NCBI GenBank assembly: GCA_963575645.1
Contig: OY754475.1
Location: 9,362,001 to 9,426,000 of the forward strand
Reading direction: 5' to 3'
From: Xanthostigma xanthostigma
Lineage: Eukaryota > Arthropoda > Insecta > Raphidioptera > Raphidiidae
DNA length: 64,000 nucleotides
Below the pieces are notes generated by a model. It saw only the letters and a list, made by a program, of their open reading frames with translations. It made no database searches and was not told the DNA's origin. Of this stretch, positions 32,247 to 43,675 are shown piece by piece. Position 1 is the first letter of the stretch; each line of letters begins with the position of its first letter. The position numbers and the translations under genes were made by a program.

Positions 32247-32615
32247 TATTATCAGGTGAAATGCCTATAGACTAAATATTGCAATATTAGCGCGTTAAAT
32301 ACACAAGCCCGGATAGCTCAGTCGGTAGAGCGTAAAGCTTTTAATGCCATTGTCTTGGGTTCAAGCCCCACGTCGGCGAATATATTTTTATTTTTTTTAT
32401 TTTCTACATTGCTTTCTTCTAAGGCTTACATTTCAATTTTTAAAATTTTATAACGACTAATTGAAATTAAATAAATCTAATTAATAACTCATTTGAAAAC
32501 TGTTACAACTATTGGTACCTATATAAAAATAATTTTCCTACAGTGTTTTCAATTAAATATTTATTATATTAAAATAAATTTATTACTTAAAAAAAGTATA
32601 AATACTGCTTTTTAA
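32247..32615. mobile_element. 369-bp insertion carrying a tRNA-Lys-like gene
   Basis: Flanked by CGACAAA on both sides (32240-32246, 32616-32622); the sister element has the sequence once. The insert has 60 bp of leader, the tRNA-like part, T-runs, and AT-rich DNA. It has no poly-A or simple-repeat tail, so it is not an ordinary SINE. Confidence 0.7.
32307..32378 (+). pseudogene. Degenerate tRNA-Lys (UUU)
   Basis: GCCCGGATAGCTCAGTCGGT is the exact 5' half of a eukaryotic lysine tRNA. The loop CTTTTAA gives anticodon UUU, and GGGTTCAAGCC is the T arm. The anticodon stem (TAAAG/TGCCA) does not pair, and the 3' acceptor strand (GTCGGCG) lacks a base, so it is probably not functional. T-runs follow 12-25 bp downstream, as for pol III genes. 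It is 72 bp long rather than 73. Confidence 0.7.
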
Positions 32616-32949
32616 CGACAAAAACTTTTGAACGGTAACTCCGATCATTATGAAGTTTGGACACATCTCGGTAAACTAAGCTGAATGTGCGTACTCATGT
32701 CCCTTCCTTCCCCATTTGTTTTTTTTGCACCCGGGTGAAACCGGGCGGGACCGCTAGTGTATTTATAAAACACAAACGTCAACGTATATCAGCTTACACT
32801 GGCATAGCGACCACATCTATCGCCCTTAACATATAATACACATATATTTATATCAATCAAAATGCAAACTATGCTTTATTAATTAGAACAATTATTATAG
32901 TAATAGTTCTACAGTTTTACATTGCTATCGATATAAATTAAGTAACCTA

Positions 32950-33320
32950 CTTAATGTATGTACACTACACGATAATGTACTTAAAACTAGAAAATAAATA
33001 TGAGTCACCATAGGGAGCTTTGATTAAACTAAAATAAAATCGTGGAGGTCATTTAATGACCTCCACGATTTTATTTTAGTTTAATCAAAGCCCCCTATGG
33101 TAAATCATATTTATTTTCTAGTTCTTAGTACATTATCGTTTGTACAAAAAAAAGCGTTAAAACTTAAAAGTTTTGTTACCTATTTTTATTTTTAAGTTTT
33201 TAGTGTGCTTTATTAAAAGTGCCAGGACCGGTCAGTTAGCTACTATAATATTGTAGTATTGTCATCGGAACTACATACGTGTGCAAAATTTCAACTAAAT
33301 CGGATAGCGGGAAGTACTTG
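32950..33320 (+). mobile_element. Family C, copy 2, a near-perfect palindrome plus tail
   Basis: 32973-33140 is a palindrome of about 84-bp arms centred on GGAGGTCATTTAATGACCTCC; the inner 74 bp are perfect. Relative to copy 3 (45310-45612) the central 100 bp are gone. The tail (33225-33315, GACCGGTCAGTTAGC, ATCGGAACTACATACG) equals one unit of the tandem repeat at 34341. Confidence 0.85.
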
Positions 33321-33389
33321 AAAAAGCTGTTCCAAGATTTGAAACAAAGATATAAAGAAATATACGAAGTCGTGCCTAATAAAAGCGTT

Positions 33390-33600
33390 TAAAAATGACC
33401 CAGTGTCTATATAATCATTGAGATTAATATTTTTAATAAAATAAAAGTATAAAATACTGCAATCGGCCGTTCCAATTAAAACACCGAATGACGTCACGCC
33501 TATGTAAATCATAAGAGAATATAAACGCTTGAAGTAAATAATCACCGTGTCGCTTGAATTGTTGTCGTGATCATTTAATTAATTGATTTGTTGTTTATTC
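33390..33600 (-). repeat. Family I repeat, copy 2
   Basis: Inverted relative to 24180-24345. It includes AATGACGTCACGCCTATGTA and ATCACCGTGTCGCTTGAATT. Confidence 0.65.
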
Positions 33601-34340
33601 GTGGTTTATTTAAAATTATTAATAATAGTAGTAAGTATGTATCTTGACCGTGAGTGTAGTTTTTGACGAGGAGTAACAATATTTTAAAACGAGTCATAAT
33701 ATCAATACGAAATAGCTGATATTTTTTACAGATTAATTTTGAGAAAAATCACTTCTGGTTGAAGGCTTAACCAAAAAAAAAATACAACGGCGGAACTCGT
33801 TTCGTCGATATAATTTTTGAAAAATCGTATATAGGCTCACAAGTTTTCAAATCTAAACATTTGAATCGGGAATAGACTAACTACGAAATCCTTGTACGAC
33901 TTCAACGAGCTAAGGTATTCTTAAGCTTTTGTCCTAATTTGAAAGTGTCGACTGAATTCGAAAAGATATTTGAAATAAGGTGGAATAAAAAAAATTATAA
34001 ATCAAAATGAAATCAGAAAAGAAGCGTTTTATTATAATATTTAATATTCATAAGTAAATGAATGAAAATTGAATGAAAAAATTAATTTTGCAGATAAAAT
34101 TTGTGTAAATATTTGAAATATCAATATCTACGTTTTTTTTATATCAACAAAAGTAGAAGTTGGCAAGCTGGTATAGGGAAGGCAAAAGTTTCTAAAAAAA
34201 ACCTTTGTAAATAATACTGAAATTAATAAAATACCGGCAGAGGACGTACGTGTGTTCTCGACACCGGATCAGGGCTGTCCAGTTCATGCTACAGGAAAAT
34301 TTTTCGTTTATTTGTTTTTAAATTTTTAGTGTGCTTTATT
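33601..34340. other. Unassigned AT-rich DNA
   Basis: No coding signal or repeat partner was found. Confidence 0.5.
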
Positions 34341-34695
34341 AAAAGTTCGATTTGCATCCGGGCGAAAGCCGGAACGGTCAGTCATTATAATATTGTATTG
34401 TTATCAGAACTACATACGTACGCAAAATTTCAACTCAATCGGATAACGGGAAGCAGTTAAAAGTGCGATTTGCCTCCGGACGAAAGCCGGACCGGTCAGT
34501 TAGTTATTATAATATTGTATTGTCATCGGAACTACATACGTATGTAAAATTTCAACTCAATCGGATAACGGGAAGTAGTTAAAAGTGCGATTTTCGAGCG
34601 GGCGAAAGCTGGACCGGTAAGTTAGTTATTATAATATTGTATTGTCATCGGAACTACATACGTATGCAAAATTTCAGCTCAATCGGAAACCGGAA
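34341..34695 (+). repeat. About 120-bp tandem repeat x 3
   Basis: Units begin at 34341, 34459 and 34581, each with GCGATTTGC-type, CGAAAGCCGGACCGGTCAGT, ATTATAATATTGTATTGT, ATCGGAACTACATACGTATG and AATTTCA(A/G)CTCAATCGG. Single units follow family C copies at 4140 and 33225. The last unit leads into GACAGACACTGGGACAG and family V. Confidence 0.9.
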
Positions 34696-35078
34696 AGTGG
34701 GTCAAATTTAGCTTGTAAAATTTGATTTCATACAGACAGACACTGGGACAGATGAAACTAAATAAAAGCTTGTAATAAAAAATAAGTTCCAAAACTAAAA
34801 CCCGACTACTGAAAAGTATGAAATAAAAAAATATTCTCATCTGAGGATAGCTGTGGTCATATGCCACCTACCCTAACAAAACATTACATTTCAACAGTAG
34901 TAAGCGATCATAAGCTCTAGGGCAAAGTGCATCACGCTATACATCTAGAGGGGCCTCATATATATGAGATGGCATACGACCACGGCTATCCTCAGATGAG
35001 AATATTTTCTGGTTTCATACTTTTCAGTAGTCGGGTTTTAGTTTTTAAACTTATTTTTTTTTGAACTTATTCCCCTGG
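34696..35078. repeat. Family V inverted pair
   Basis: 34740-34872 (-) and 34964-35078 (+) are inverted copies (CCACGGCTATCCTCAGATGA, GTTTCATACTTTTCAGTAGT) around a 90-bp spacer. Confidence 0.8.
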
Positions 35079-35890
35079 GACCAAAATTCAAAAATAAATG
35101 TAGCCTATGTTACCCGGGCCATAATAACGAATCGATTGACACCTTATTTATCAAAATCGGATGAATAGTTTAGGCGCTAAGGTGGAACATCCGTAAATAT
35201 AAACATACATACATAGACTGCTAAACTCATAACCCTTCCTATTAGCTTCGCCGTAGTCAGGTAAAAAAGAATTGCCTCTCAGGTAAGTCATACACAGCCC
35301 TTGTTCCCGGATTCCCTTAGCACCGGCCAACGATAAGTAGCTATCATAAGATCATAAGACTCATTAAAACGATGCTCGCGATGCAAAGCTTGGCAGTTTT
35401 GCAGAATCTTTCCGTGTTGACAGAGATCAATATTTGAATTAAAGCTCTTCAAACTTCCACGTTTCCGACATTTTATTTTACAACCAACACCGAACTAAGA
35501 GGCTACTATATTGCACAAAGAAAAAAAAACAATAACTTTTTATTAACAATATAAAAATAGCAATTCTCTTAAACAGAAACTATTTTCAAAACTCATTGAA
35601 ACTTTTTTTATTAAACTAATTTTCTATAGTTTTCTCAACTGTTACGATGTTTTCTTCTAGTTTAATAAAAGAAATAAAATGTTTAGAGGAAAGCTTTGAA
35701 GAAATTCGAGTGCATAGTTAAACACATTATCACCGATAAGCGGTGGATGCGTCGGGTCAATATTAGTTCGTTTGAAAGAAGTCAAGGTATGTTTCTCAAT
35801 TGTGCTAATTGTTATTGGCCGTATGTTTGGCTTCAAGGAATTAATTTCATGATTTATATTATTAAAGGCTATGTAAGAACTAAAGAATTC
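35079..35890. other. Degraded transposon tail and unassigned DNA
   Basis: 35080-35265 has GGGACCAAAATTC, TGTTACCCGGGCC, AAATCGGATGAATAGTTTAG, CATACATACATAG, CCTATTAGCTTCGCCGTAG, typical of decayed moth repeats. ORFs at 35657-36052 (-) and 35696-35902 (+) overlap the Penelope hairpin and are not called. Confidence 0.45.
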
Positions 35891-36165
35891 TTCAATAAAT
35901 AAAATTATCGACCAATTTTTCAGACAAATATATTTACAAAAAATAATAATTAATACATTGACGTTTCGGTCCGGATTTGACTTCTTCAGAACTGATCTAA
36001 AAAATATAAAAATAATTAATTTATAATTCGTATTTATAAATATTCTCTTCAAGTTTTTAAATTAGGTATAGGCAAAAGTTGAAAAAATAATTGTATTAAT
36101 TATTATTTTTTGTTAATATATTTGTCCGAAAAATTGGTCGATAATTTTATTTATTGAAGAACTAA
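35891..36165. mobile_element. Penelope-like terminal hairpin with ribozyme motif
   Basis: The left arm TCAATAAATAAAATTATCGA at 35890 is inverted at 36129-36165. On the reverse strand 35958-35992 reads CTGAAGAAGTCAAATCCGGA, CCGAAACGTCAA, a hammerhead-like core with a damaged stem II. Confidence 0.75.
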
Positions 36166-37340
36166 AGAAGCCAAGAAATTCTATCGTCACAGCTCCGCGC
36201 AGTCAATGACAAAAGCAAACTTAAACCTTGGAAAAATATTCAAAATCAAGTCACTAAAATGGAGGGTTTAAATGTAATGTAAACTCTATATAGCGACACT
36301 CGACGGGTTGTGCACTTTGTGGCGTTATTGAGAGTTGTCGTTCAACGAAGAGAAGAAATAAATCCATTAGTATTTTTCTACTATATAATGTATTTACAAC
36401 TGAGCAACAAACATTCATACTATCACAAATTTCAAGGTTTATTGCGTTCAGTCTGTTATCTTTGTCTGACGTGTTTCGTCCCAATAAACAAAAGAACGAA
36501 TTACTTAGAATCTTCGGTACGCATGATGCCGACAACAAAGCAACAAAATAACAAACAAGTACTGTTTATAGCTAGAGTGAGTGTGTCGTTATTTAGAGTG
36601 TATCATTGTATGAGAGACAAGGTAAACCAACTAGAGTTAAGTAATTTCGACGTTTTAAGGAGTTTGTCGTTATATCGAATGACGTTAAATGGAGTTTACA
36701 CTGTATGCTTGTTTAAATGATCAGCTGCTGCTTTTTTTGCGCGAACGAAATCATGCTCTCTTCTCTTTCGACTTTGCATGGTGGAAGTGAAGGGTCGATT
36801 TTTGTAACTTATTATTTTTTTACAGTTGATAAAGTTATTTTTTGTGTACATTTTTAACTAAACGTAAAAAATTTCAGAAAATTCAGTTTTATCTCGGAAG
36901 GTTTCAGAGTTTCATTCCGGTCAACGCGAACAAAACTATTATTACTGCCAATATGCGGTGGAAGCGAAGGGTCGTTCTTTGTACACTTTTGATCAGAACA
37001 TTGAATGGTAAAGTGAAGTGACGGCACACATCAATCAACATTAAAGACCTTTTGAACCTTTTGGATCGAAATGCAGTGTCCGCAGTTCGAATCCAATCAA
37101 TACGCCGGTGCACAACTAGCCTGCCCTGCTGCATACAAGACCAATGAACCGTCAACTAAGCGGCCGTCCGTTTGTTTATTGGCCACCGTTGAACCCATTT
37201 ATATAACAGATAGTATCAAATAATTACAGAAAAATTATACACAATATACTTTTTGTTTTTCAGATTTGTTCATAGGATGGACTTTACTTGTTTTTCGAAC
37301 ACCTAGGAAAGCCAGTGGAGGCTTCTGAATGTCCCTTTAA
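36166..37340. other. Unassigned DNA
   Basis: The ORF at 36310-36720 (136 codons) is the longest in the window. It has no domain, signal or repeat copy, and it is overlapped by another ORF on the opposite strand. 36275-36300 and 36695-36705 carry inverted GTAAACTC motifs, possibly ends of a DNA element. AAGGGTCGAT/AAGGGTCGTT occur at 36790 and 36967. Confidence 0.35.
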
Positions 37341-37984
37341 AAAATTTCAGCCAATTGGGCGACGGGACCATTCCAACTTCAAAAATGTTGACATTTGACT
37401 ATAATAAAATAAAATAAAATTTCTGATATCGTGTGAGGTGACGCGGGTAATGGTTAGTGTTCAATATGATATTTGCTATTCGGTGCCATGGTTACCTACA
37501 CGTTATGTAAAAATTAATCAAAGCATGCCTAACTGGTTTATTTCTGACAGATCCATAAAACAAAAGAGCGGCAGATATATTTTTTATTTTCAAAGTTTTT
37601 CCGAAACTATAAAGTTTAGAAAAAAAAATGTTTAACAAAATTTCTTGCAAAAATAAATGGAATAATAAGCCGTTATGAAATGTATACCATTATTGTACGA
37701 AAAACACAGTTATAGCATATATCTCTTCTGCGGATGCGCCAATTTTCCCGAAAAACAATAGGGCTCTTCATATTTGCATACCAAACATCCTCCCAAAATT
37801 TGGTTTCAATCCGCTCATCCGTTTGAACTGTATCGTGTTCACAGACTAACAGACGCACATAGTTTTTCCAAAAATATGCTTTTTGGATTCGGGGGACCTC
37901 AAAACGGAAAGATATTGTAAAATTTTTGAAAAGTGATTTTTGACCTAAACTAGTACCATTCCCCACTTGTGGGTTGGAATAGTA
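37341..37984 (-). repeat. Family A repeat, copy 3
   Basis: A full-length copy, about 88-90% identical by eye to copy 1 in the same orientation. The shared 97-codon GTG-started frame is conserved because the copies are young, not as evidence of a gene. Confidence 0.85.
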
Positions 37985-38397
37985 ATATAACTTCTTCTCT
38001 AAAATAAATTCTGATTTAAAAAAAACACGCTGGAGACTTTTGCGCGTTTGAAGTGAAACTTTTTAGGTTCTAGCATTTGTTGACGAATATATTGCATTTG
38101 TGTTCTAGTTTAAAACAATAGTGAAACAAATTATTCGCAATAAAAGTTTACAATACAGGAAAAATTTCTAGGTTATGTTGAAAACGAAGACATCGACTGC
38201 ATACTTAATTCTCGAAACTATGGCACTAGATCTCGCATGCGAAAGCCGGGCTCGCACGATCGTATACGAGCTCATTGCTTAAAGAATAGCTAACCACAGA
38301 TCTGTGTTGTTTGCAGTCGACACACGCAACGCGACAACAGACGAAGTTCGACGACAATAGACGAGGCTCACTAGACGTTTGTAGAGTGCGTATAAAA
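37985..38397. other. Unassigned DNA
   Basis: 38240-38390 is GC-richer (CGATCGTATACGAGCTC, CAACGCGACAACAGACG) and directly precedes the SINE. No coding signal. Confidence 0.4.
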
Positions 38398-38790
38398 CCG
38401 AGCGGGGTGGCATAGTGGTGAGAGCAGTAGATTCGTATTCGGGAGGTATCGGGTTCGAATCCCGGAGGGGGCAGATGTGGCTGGGACTTTTTCCCGCTGT
38501 TTCTCTTCTGTACCGGCCATCTTGTTGATGTTTTCCATGGATTTCCTCAATAATTTCAGATAAATATCGAGATGGTTCCTTATTCAAGGCCATGGTCAAT
38601 CCTATGCTCAAAATTTTTCTACTTTATCCTAATGTCCTAAAATTCCGTCATTCGCCCATTGCTATTAATTTGTTGAAATGTAGAAAATAACGGGAAAATT
38701 AATAGATGGAAAATAGTAATGGTGCGAATGGCGTCTGTTATGACATAAAGTCGAGAAACAGACGTTAAACGCATTATTATTATTATTATA
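38398..38790 (+). mobile_element. tRNA-derived SINE, full length, copy 3
   Basis: CCGAGCGGGGTGGCATAGTG, A box TGGCATAGTGG, B box GGTTCGAATCC, tail (ATT)n at 38773-38790. A short internal deletion lies near 38500. Confidence 0.9.
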
Positions 38791-39404
38791 ATCATTATGA
38801 ACACATTTGAGAAAGTATAGCAACCATTGTCTGAATATTTTCTTTCAACTGTCGGTTGAAGTCGGAGAAGGGGAAGCGTTTCACTCTTCGTCTGATTCAG
38901 GCCAATTTAGCCTACCGCGCCATAGAAAGTTTCCCTTCAAAAAATCTAAGCGTTGCAGGAAAACTTAAAATTGATTATGTGTGAAACATATATATCCAAC
39001 AAATAAAATCTCGAGTTCATAACAAAATAGCCGCGCATCTGTATGAAATATTGCGTTTTCAATTTATGAACAGAATGAAGTGTATCATCTATCAAATGCA
39101 GTCACGGAAGTCAATGATGCACCCCATATATTGTCTTATATTGATTTGAAAGCTACGCGTAGAATAATGTATTTTTCATTAACTCGTGTTTCGCATGAAA
39201 GTTTGATTAAGGTCCCGTGTCACTTGTCTGTGTTTATACATATACAATCTCAAAGCAAAGTTGGCTATGTCAAATCTTCGACAAATCTGTATAACGAGCA
39301 AGGAAGTAGATATGGGGGAGTAAAGGGGGCAATTACCCTCCCAGGATCATAATAAAAAAAATAAAACTGAAAATAATACGAATACCTGGCTAAAAAATAA
39401 AATT
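38791..39404. other. Unassigned DNA with family R motif
   Basis: 38850-38930 (CAACTGTCGGTTGAAGTCGG, AGAAGGGG) recurs inverted at 56140-56185. The ORF at 39080-39352 has no recognised domain. Confidence 0.4.
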
Positions 39405-39620
39405 TGTAACACCACGTCTTAAAAAGCCACGCCGCCACTGGTGTACCCTGGAGGTCATGTGGAGAAACAGAGGCAAGATGGCAGCGGAGCGTATGAACTA
39501 GGAAGTAGTGTTCATGTTAAAAAACTTAAATTAAAAAATGTGTTGAATTAAATAATATTCATGTTACAAAATTACGTTAATAAAAATGTTGAATAAAATA
39601 ATAATAATTCTTACATTTCG
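39405..39620 (-). repeat. Family K repeat, copy 1
   Basis: Inverted relative to 62391-63060. It shares TAACACCACGTCTTAAAAAG, CCACGCCGCCACTGGTG, GGCAAGATGGCAGCGGAGCG and ATGAACTAGGAAGTAGTGTT. Only one and a half of the 46-bp units (AATATTCATGTTACAAAATT) are present here, against 12 in copy 2. Confidence 0.8.
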
Positions 39621-40234
39621 TTAGTTTTTTATAGGTTATTTTATAAAGGAAATTGTACTGTCCTTCCCCACTTGAGATGGAAAGTATTAATTGGGTGTAA
39701 TATTTTGAAAAAGAAAAACAAAGAGGCTGATAAAAATTAGTGGAAAACCACAACAAAGGACGATCATATTTTCAATGGTTTTCGAGATTTAGCGCACAAT
39801 GACATTATGACGGTGATATTAATGTGTCATTCATGAATAAACAACAGATTTATTATTGTAATTAGCGGGATCATTAATTTCATTTTAATAAGAATTCGAC
39901 ATACGCCACTTTTGTTTCATGGTTTTGTATATGTTACCGTTAAAACTCGAAATATGTTAAAACTCAACCAAACTAGTCAAAACTAGTTGTAACATTGGTC
40001 TTTCGTCACTATCTACTAGTTTTAATTAGTCAAAACTAGAATTCACTGGTAGAGTTACGATTAAGGGACACGGCCGATTGAAATGAAACTTTGGTCATTT
40101 GTTGACCTTCGTGGGACATGAAAACCCCTCAAAGGATTTTTGACGCGAATGCCTCATAACATTTTTATGAGGGTTTAAAAATTGTACCACCTTTAGGCGA
40201 ATTGCAAATTATCACGTAGAAAAGTTAGTTAAAG
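39621..40234. other. Unassigned DNA
   Basis: 39960-40060 has repeated TCAAAACTAG(T)T motifs in both orientations, and these return at 40668-40705, flanking family F. No gene. Confidence 0.45.
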
Positions 40235-40660
40235 AATAAATATACACTGCACTATACCCCTTGCTCTTTTTGTTGAATATTTTAACGTTCACCCAAAAAT
40301 ACGACCGATGGCGTTAGTGTAAACGTCAAAAAAAAGTGACACGAAATAATAATGTTTTATCCTAACCCAATTGCACACAAAACTTCCACTAACTATACAC
40401 TTCACAAAAGGTTAATAAACAACACATAAATAAATTCACAAGAGAAAACTGTAGATATAATACTCCACGTTATGACTTATGTGGCGGCCATTATTATTTT
40501 ATCAGGGGAATAAATATTTATACCCTGGAAGTAAGACAGAATTGATTTATACCTGCAGTAAATATAGTTATGATTGGTGAGTTGAATTATCGCTATTTAT
40601 TTGGAGGAATAGTTACCTGATGAACTACTTACGTTCGGTCAATATGGCCATTGATTAAGC
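40235..40660 (-). repeat. Family F repeat, copy 3, uninterrupted
   Basis: Provides the empty sites for the LTR at 16789 (TTTGACGTTTACACTAACGC on the reverse strand) and for the MITE at 5424. Confidence 0.85.
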
Positions 40661-41238
40661 TCTATGAGTCAATTCTAGTTTTGACTGGTTAAAACTAGGT
40701 TTGACTGGTTAGATGTCGTTTTAAATGATTTCTGGTTTAAACCGTAACATATATTATACATACCTACATATAATACATGTACATACATTATTATTCATTA
40801 CTCTAATTTTATAGTGTTTGAATAATGCATGATATTACAGAGTCGCTATATACCTACGCAACCATTGTGCAGTGCGGATAAGCGAGGTTCGCCTTTAGTT
40901 CGTATATTGAATTTTGTTCTAAAATCGATAGCAGATAAGGAAATGGAGTCACGAGGCGAAAAAAAAACTATTTAACTTTTATAATTAAAACACAAACAAC
41001 TAAAATATGCACACAATAAAAAGGAATTATTTTTAATATGGGAGGAAAACGAGCGTCTATTATCACAAACGCTTTATTTCAATTCAGCACGCAAGTTTTG
41101 TGGATATAAAGGCCGGTTCAGAATAATTTAGATGTCACGCAATGCTAACGCCAGAAAATTTTGATTTTATAATGACCTTAGATTGTGATCATATAACTAC
41201 ATTATATAATATATAGCGGTCCGTCCCGGTCTCATGCC
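40661..41238. other. Unassigned DNA and a Helitron-like terminus
   Basis: 41216-41234 (AGCGGTCCGTCCCGG) is the reverse-strand 3' end of the 29536-type Helitron-like group. Confidence 0.45.
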
Positions 41239-41772
41239 TGGAGAAGGCAATGCATGTAAGAAAGGTTGAGATGCTTCTAGAACATTCGACAGGCGGGGAA
41301 CGAAGCTATAAAATGCGAGCGGAGTCGTAGGCAGTCAGTCAGTTGGTTAGCTGCAGCGCGTACGTACAGTGAATTACAGACAACTGTGAAATAAATTGTT
41401 CAGTCGGTACAGCAAGACCGAAGTAACTGCTAAGATAGAAGATAAATGAACTATGTAAACCATTGAGTGCAATTATATAAATCTGGTTTTACATAAATAG
41501 CTTCTGTGTTGTAAATAATCGTGTGAATATAGTTAATAGACAAGTGCGAATAAGTGTACTAGATAAACTTCAGTGTGTTTTGTGTGTTGTAAATATTTAG
41601 TAACTTTATATTCTTCTGTTATTTAGTCTTCTATTTTATTATTTAGAACTGTCGTTATTTTGTTTCTGGTAACGTTATTATTACTGTTAAGTTAAAGAAG
41701 TGTGTGTTTAACTGTTTTGTTAAACGTTATCAGTTATCACTATTGTAAATAAATAACAACAGTTTTGTTACA
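41239..41772 (+). mobile_element. Family G LTR, copy 3, 5'-truncated
   Basis: It matches copy 1 from GCCTGGAGAA to GTTTTGTTACA. It holds the heat-shock element TTCTAGAACATTC (41275-41287), TATAAAA (41307-41313) and TCAGT (41335-41339). The first 90 bp, including TGTTG, are replaced by the Helitron-like end. Confidence 0.85.
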
Positions 41773-42317
41773 ATACTTTAAAAAAAATTTTAATTGCATC
41801 GATCAATTAATTTTCGAGCGGAATCGATTTAAAAATTTTACTACGCTTTTCTTATGGAGAAATATTTGTGGTTACAGTCTAAGATCACTGTGCAACTGAA
41901 TTTTCTGAAATTGCTTCCTGCAACCTAGCAGGAACGTACCTATCAGAGTTATTACAGTAAAGTAAACATTGTAACGGTGCTTCATACATAAATAAAAAAA
42001 ACTTATTAATAAAAGAAACAGAAAACCTGACTACACCAAGGACGGACGTTTAAAACAAACTTCTAATATGACAAATAGTAGGGTAAAAATACATCGAAGC
42101 TTTAATTAGAATATTAATGTGCTTTTCATAGTGGAAGATAGTTTTGTACTTTTAGGTAAGCCGAAGTTAAGATTTCTTTATTCCTGATTAATTAATGATA
42201 GATAGGGGAAGGTTGTGATCATTGGACTAATGAAATATATAAAAAACTTTGCATACTAGCAACATTCTAAGTCACAAAGTGGCGTTATGGCCTTCATCGG
42301 GCCCCACGGTAACCTCA
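41773..42317. other. Unassigned DNA
   Basis: No coding region or repeat partner was found. Confidence 0.45.
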
Positions 42318-42474
42318 CTTCAACCAAAACGCTAAAATTATGTTCTCTGACAAATAACATGAACCAATTAAAATGTCGGACATCTCGAATATGTTCGATA
42401 TGTTCGAGGTGTCAGACATTTTAAATGGTTCATGTTATTTGTCAGAGAACATTATTTTAGCGTTTTGGTTGAAG
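42318..42474. repeat. 157-bp near-perfect hairpin
   Basis: CTTCAACCAAAACGCTAAAA at 42318 is inverted at 42455-42474. The arms are about 72 bp with few mismatches, centred near 42396 (CATATCGAACATA-type core). The ORF at 42373 is a by-product. Confidence 0.85.
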
Positions 42475-42556
42475 TTTTTAAGCTATCCAATCAAAAAAAC
42501 AAACAGTATCTATAAATTTTTACGTCGTCAAAACGACATCTTTCGGAAAATTTAAA

Positions 42557-42688
42557 GGGAAAACGCCCCAAAATCAAGAAAAGTCATAAAGGAAATAGGC
42601 GTCAGACTAGGCCTAATGAAGCCATATACAAAGTTTGGGGAGAGTATGTATCAATAAAATTTTTGCCGACGGGCACTCTGACTATAAA
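42557..42688 (+). pseudogene. Family M repeat, copy 2, with open coding tail
   Basis: One frame, beginning ENAPKSRKVIKEIG and passing through LGLMKPYTKFGESMYQ, is open to a TAA. It matches 1-126. Probably the C-terminus of an unidentified transposon protein. Confidence 0.45.
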
Positions 42689-43512
42689 AATAAAAATCAT
42701 CAAATAATTTTAATTTATACTGCGAGATAATAGGCAAGGAAATCAAGTGATCCAATCATAGCAAACTTCCCCTAATTACAAAAAATTGTAAAAAAATTAA
42801 ACAAACAATGGTGGTACAGGAGTTCAACAATTCTTTGAACATACTATTTTATACAGTTTTGTAATAAGTTTCTTAGTCATGAAAAATTTTAAAAAGAATT
42901 GAAACCATTTTTTACTTGCAACTGCTTTTATGATACCAGTGAATTGTTCGTTTTTTAATTCTACTTTCTGACGTCACACTATATTCAATACTTATGTGTA
43001 AGTATACTCTATTCTATTCATAGCTATAGTTTGCTATTATATTATGAAATACCCATTGTTGTCATTACAATGAGATATTAGAAAAATGTATTATTCAAAC
43101 AATGTCACTTGTATGTGATTTAAATCTTACGTTCTTGTGCCATAACGAAACAATAAGTTACACAATTTTGTATTTTGATGTATTTTTAATTAGGCGCGCA
43201 TATTTATATTATTTTTTATGCTTGAACAGTCTAAGCTTTATTCGATGGTCTAACCGATTTAAATAATTTCGACAACGTTGTGTTTAAGAATGGTACCGAA
43301 ATGATCTCATGTATTTTATTTCTTAAATAGGTCCCTCTTTATACATACAATGCTAACGTTCGTTTGTTTAAAATCTTAAATATCCGAAAGTTGTTCACCG
43401 CGATTCCTTTGAAATTTTGACAGAACATTCGAATACACGCGTGTCTTCATTTTACCTACGAGTATTATAATGATGTGACAGAGGAAAACCCGTTTTTTTA
43501 AAAAAAAAAACA
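42689..43512. other. Unassigned DNA
   Basis: AT-rich, without a supported gene or repeat. Confidence 0.45.
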
Positions 43513-43675
43513 GCGCCATCTGTTGGTTTTTAAAGCAACACTCGCTATACTAAATATTTTACGGTAATGTGGGAGCACCATCTGTTGGACGTTAAAGTAA
43601 CACTCGCTATACTAAATATTTTACGGCTGCCCGAGTGCCATCTGTTAAACGTAATAGCAACACACGCATACCAGA
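43513..43675 (+). repeat. About 61-bp tandem repeat x 2.6
   Basis: Units start GCGCCATCTGTTGG (43513), GCACCATCTGTTGG (43575), GTGCCATCTGTTAA (43635), each with CACTCGCTATACTAAATATT. A fourth GATGGCGCTG lies inverted at 43817. Confidence 0.85.

Larger units (their letters stand above)
32029..32757 (+). mobile_element. Helitron-like element split by an insertion
   Basis: It begins TCTATGCTAATATATAAAGC and ends CCGGGCGGGACCGCTAG, with A before and T after. Its two halves (32029-32246 and 32616-32757) are continuous in the sister at 29536-29889. Confidence 0.75.

Noticed and set aside
35657..36052. 131-codon reverse ORF
   Set aside because: It overlaps the Penelope terminal hairpin and its I/K/N/F-rich sequence follows from AT-rich DNA.
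36310..36720. 136-codon ORF, the longest in the window
   Set aside because: No domain, AT-driven composition, overlapping opposite ORF, no splice or promoter context.
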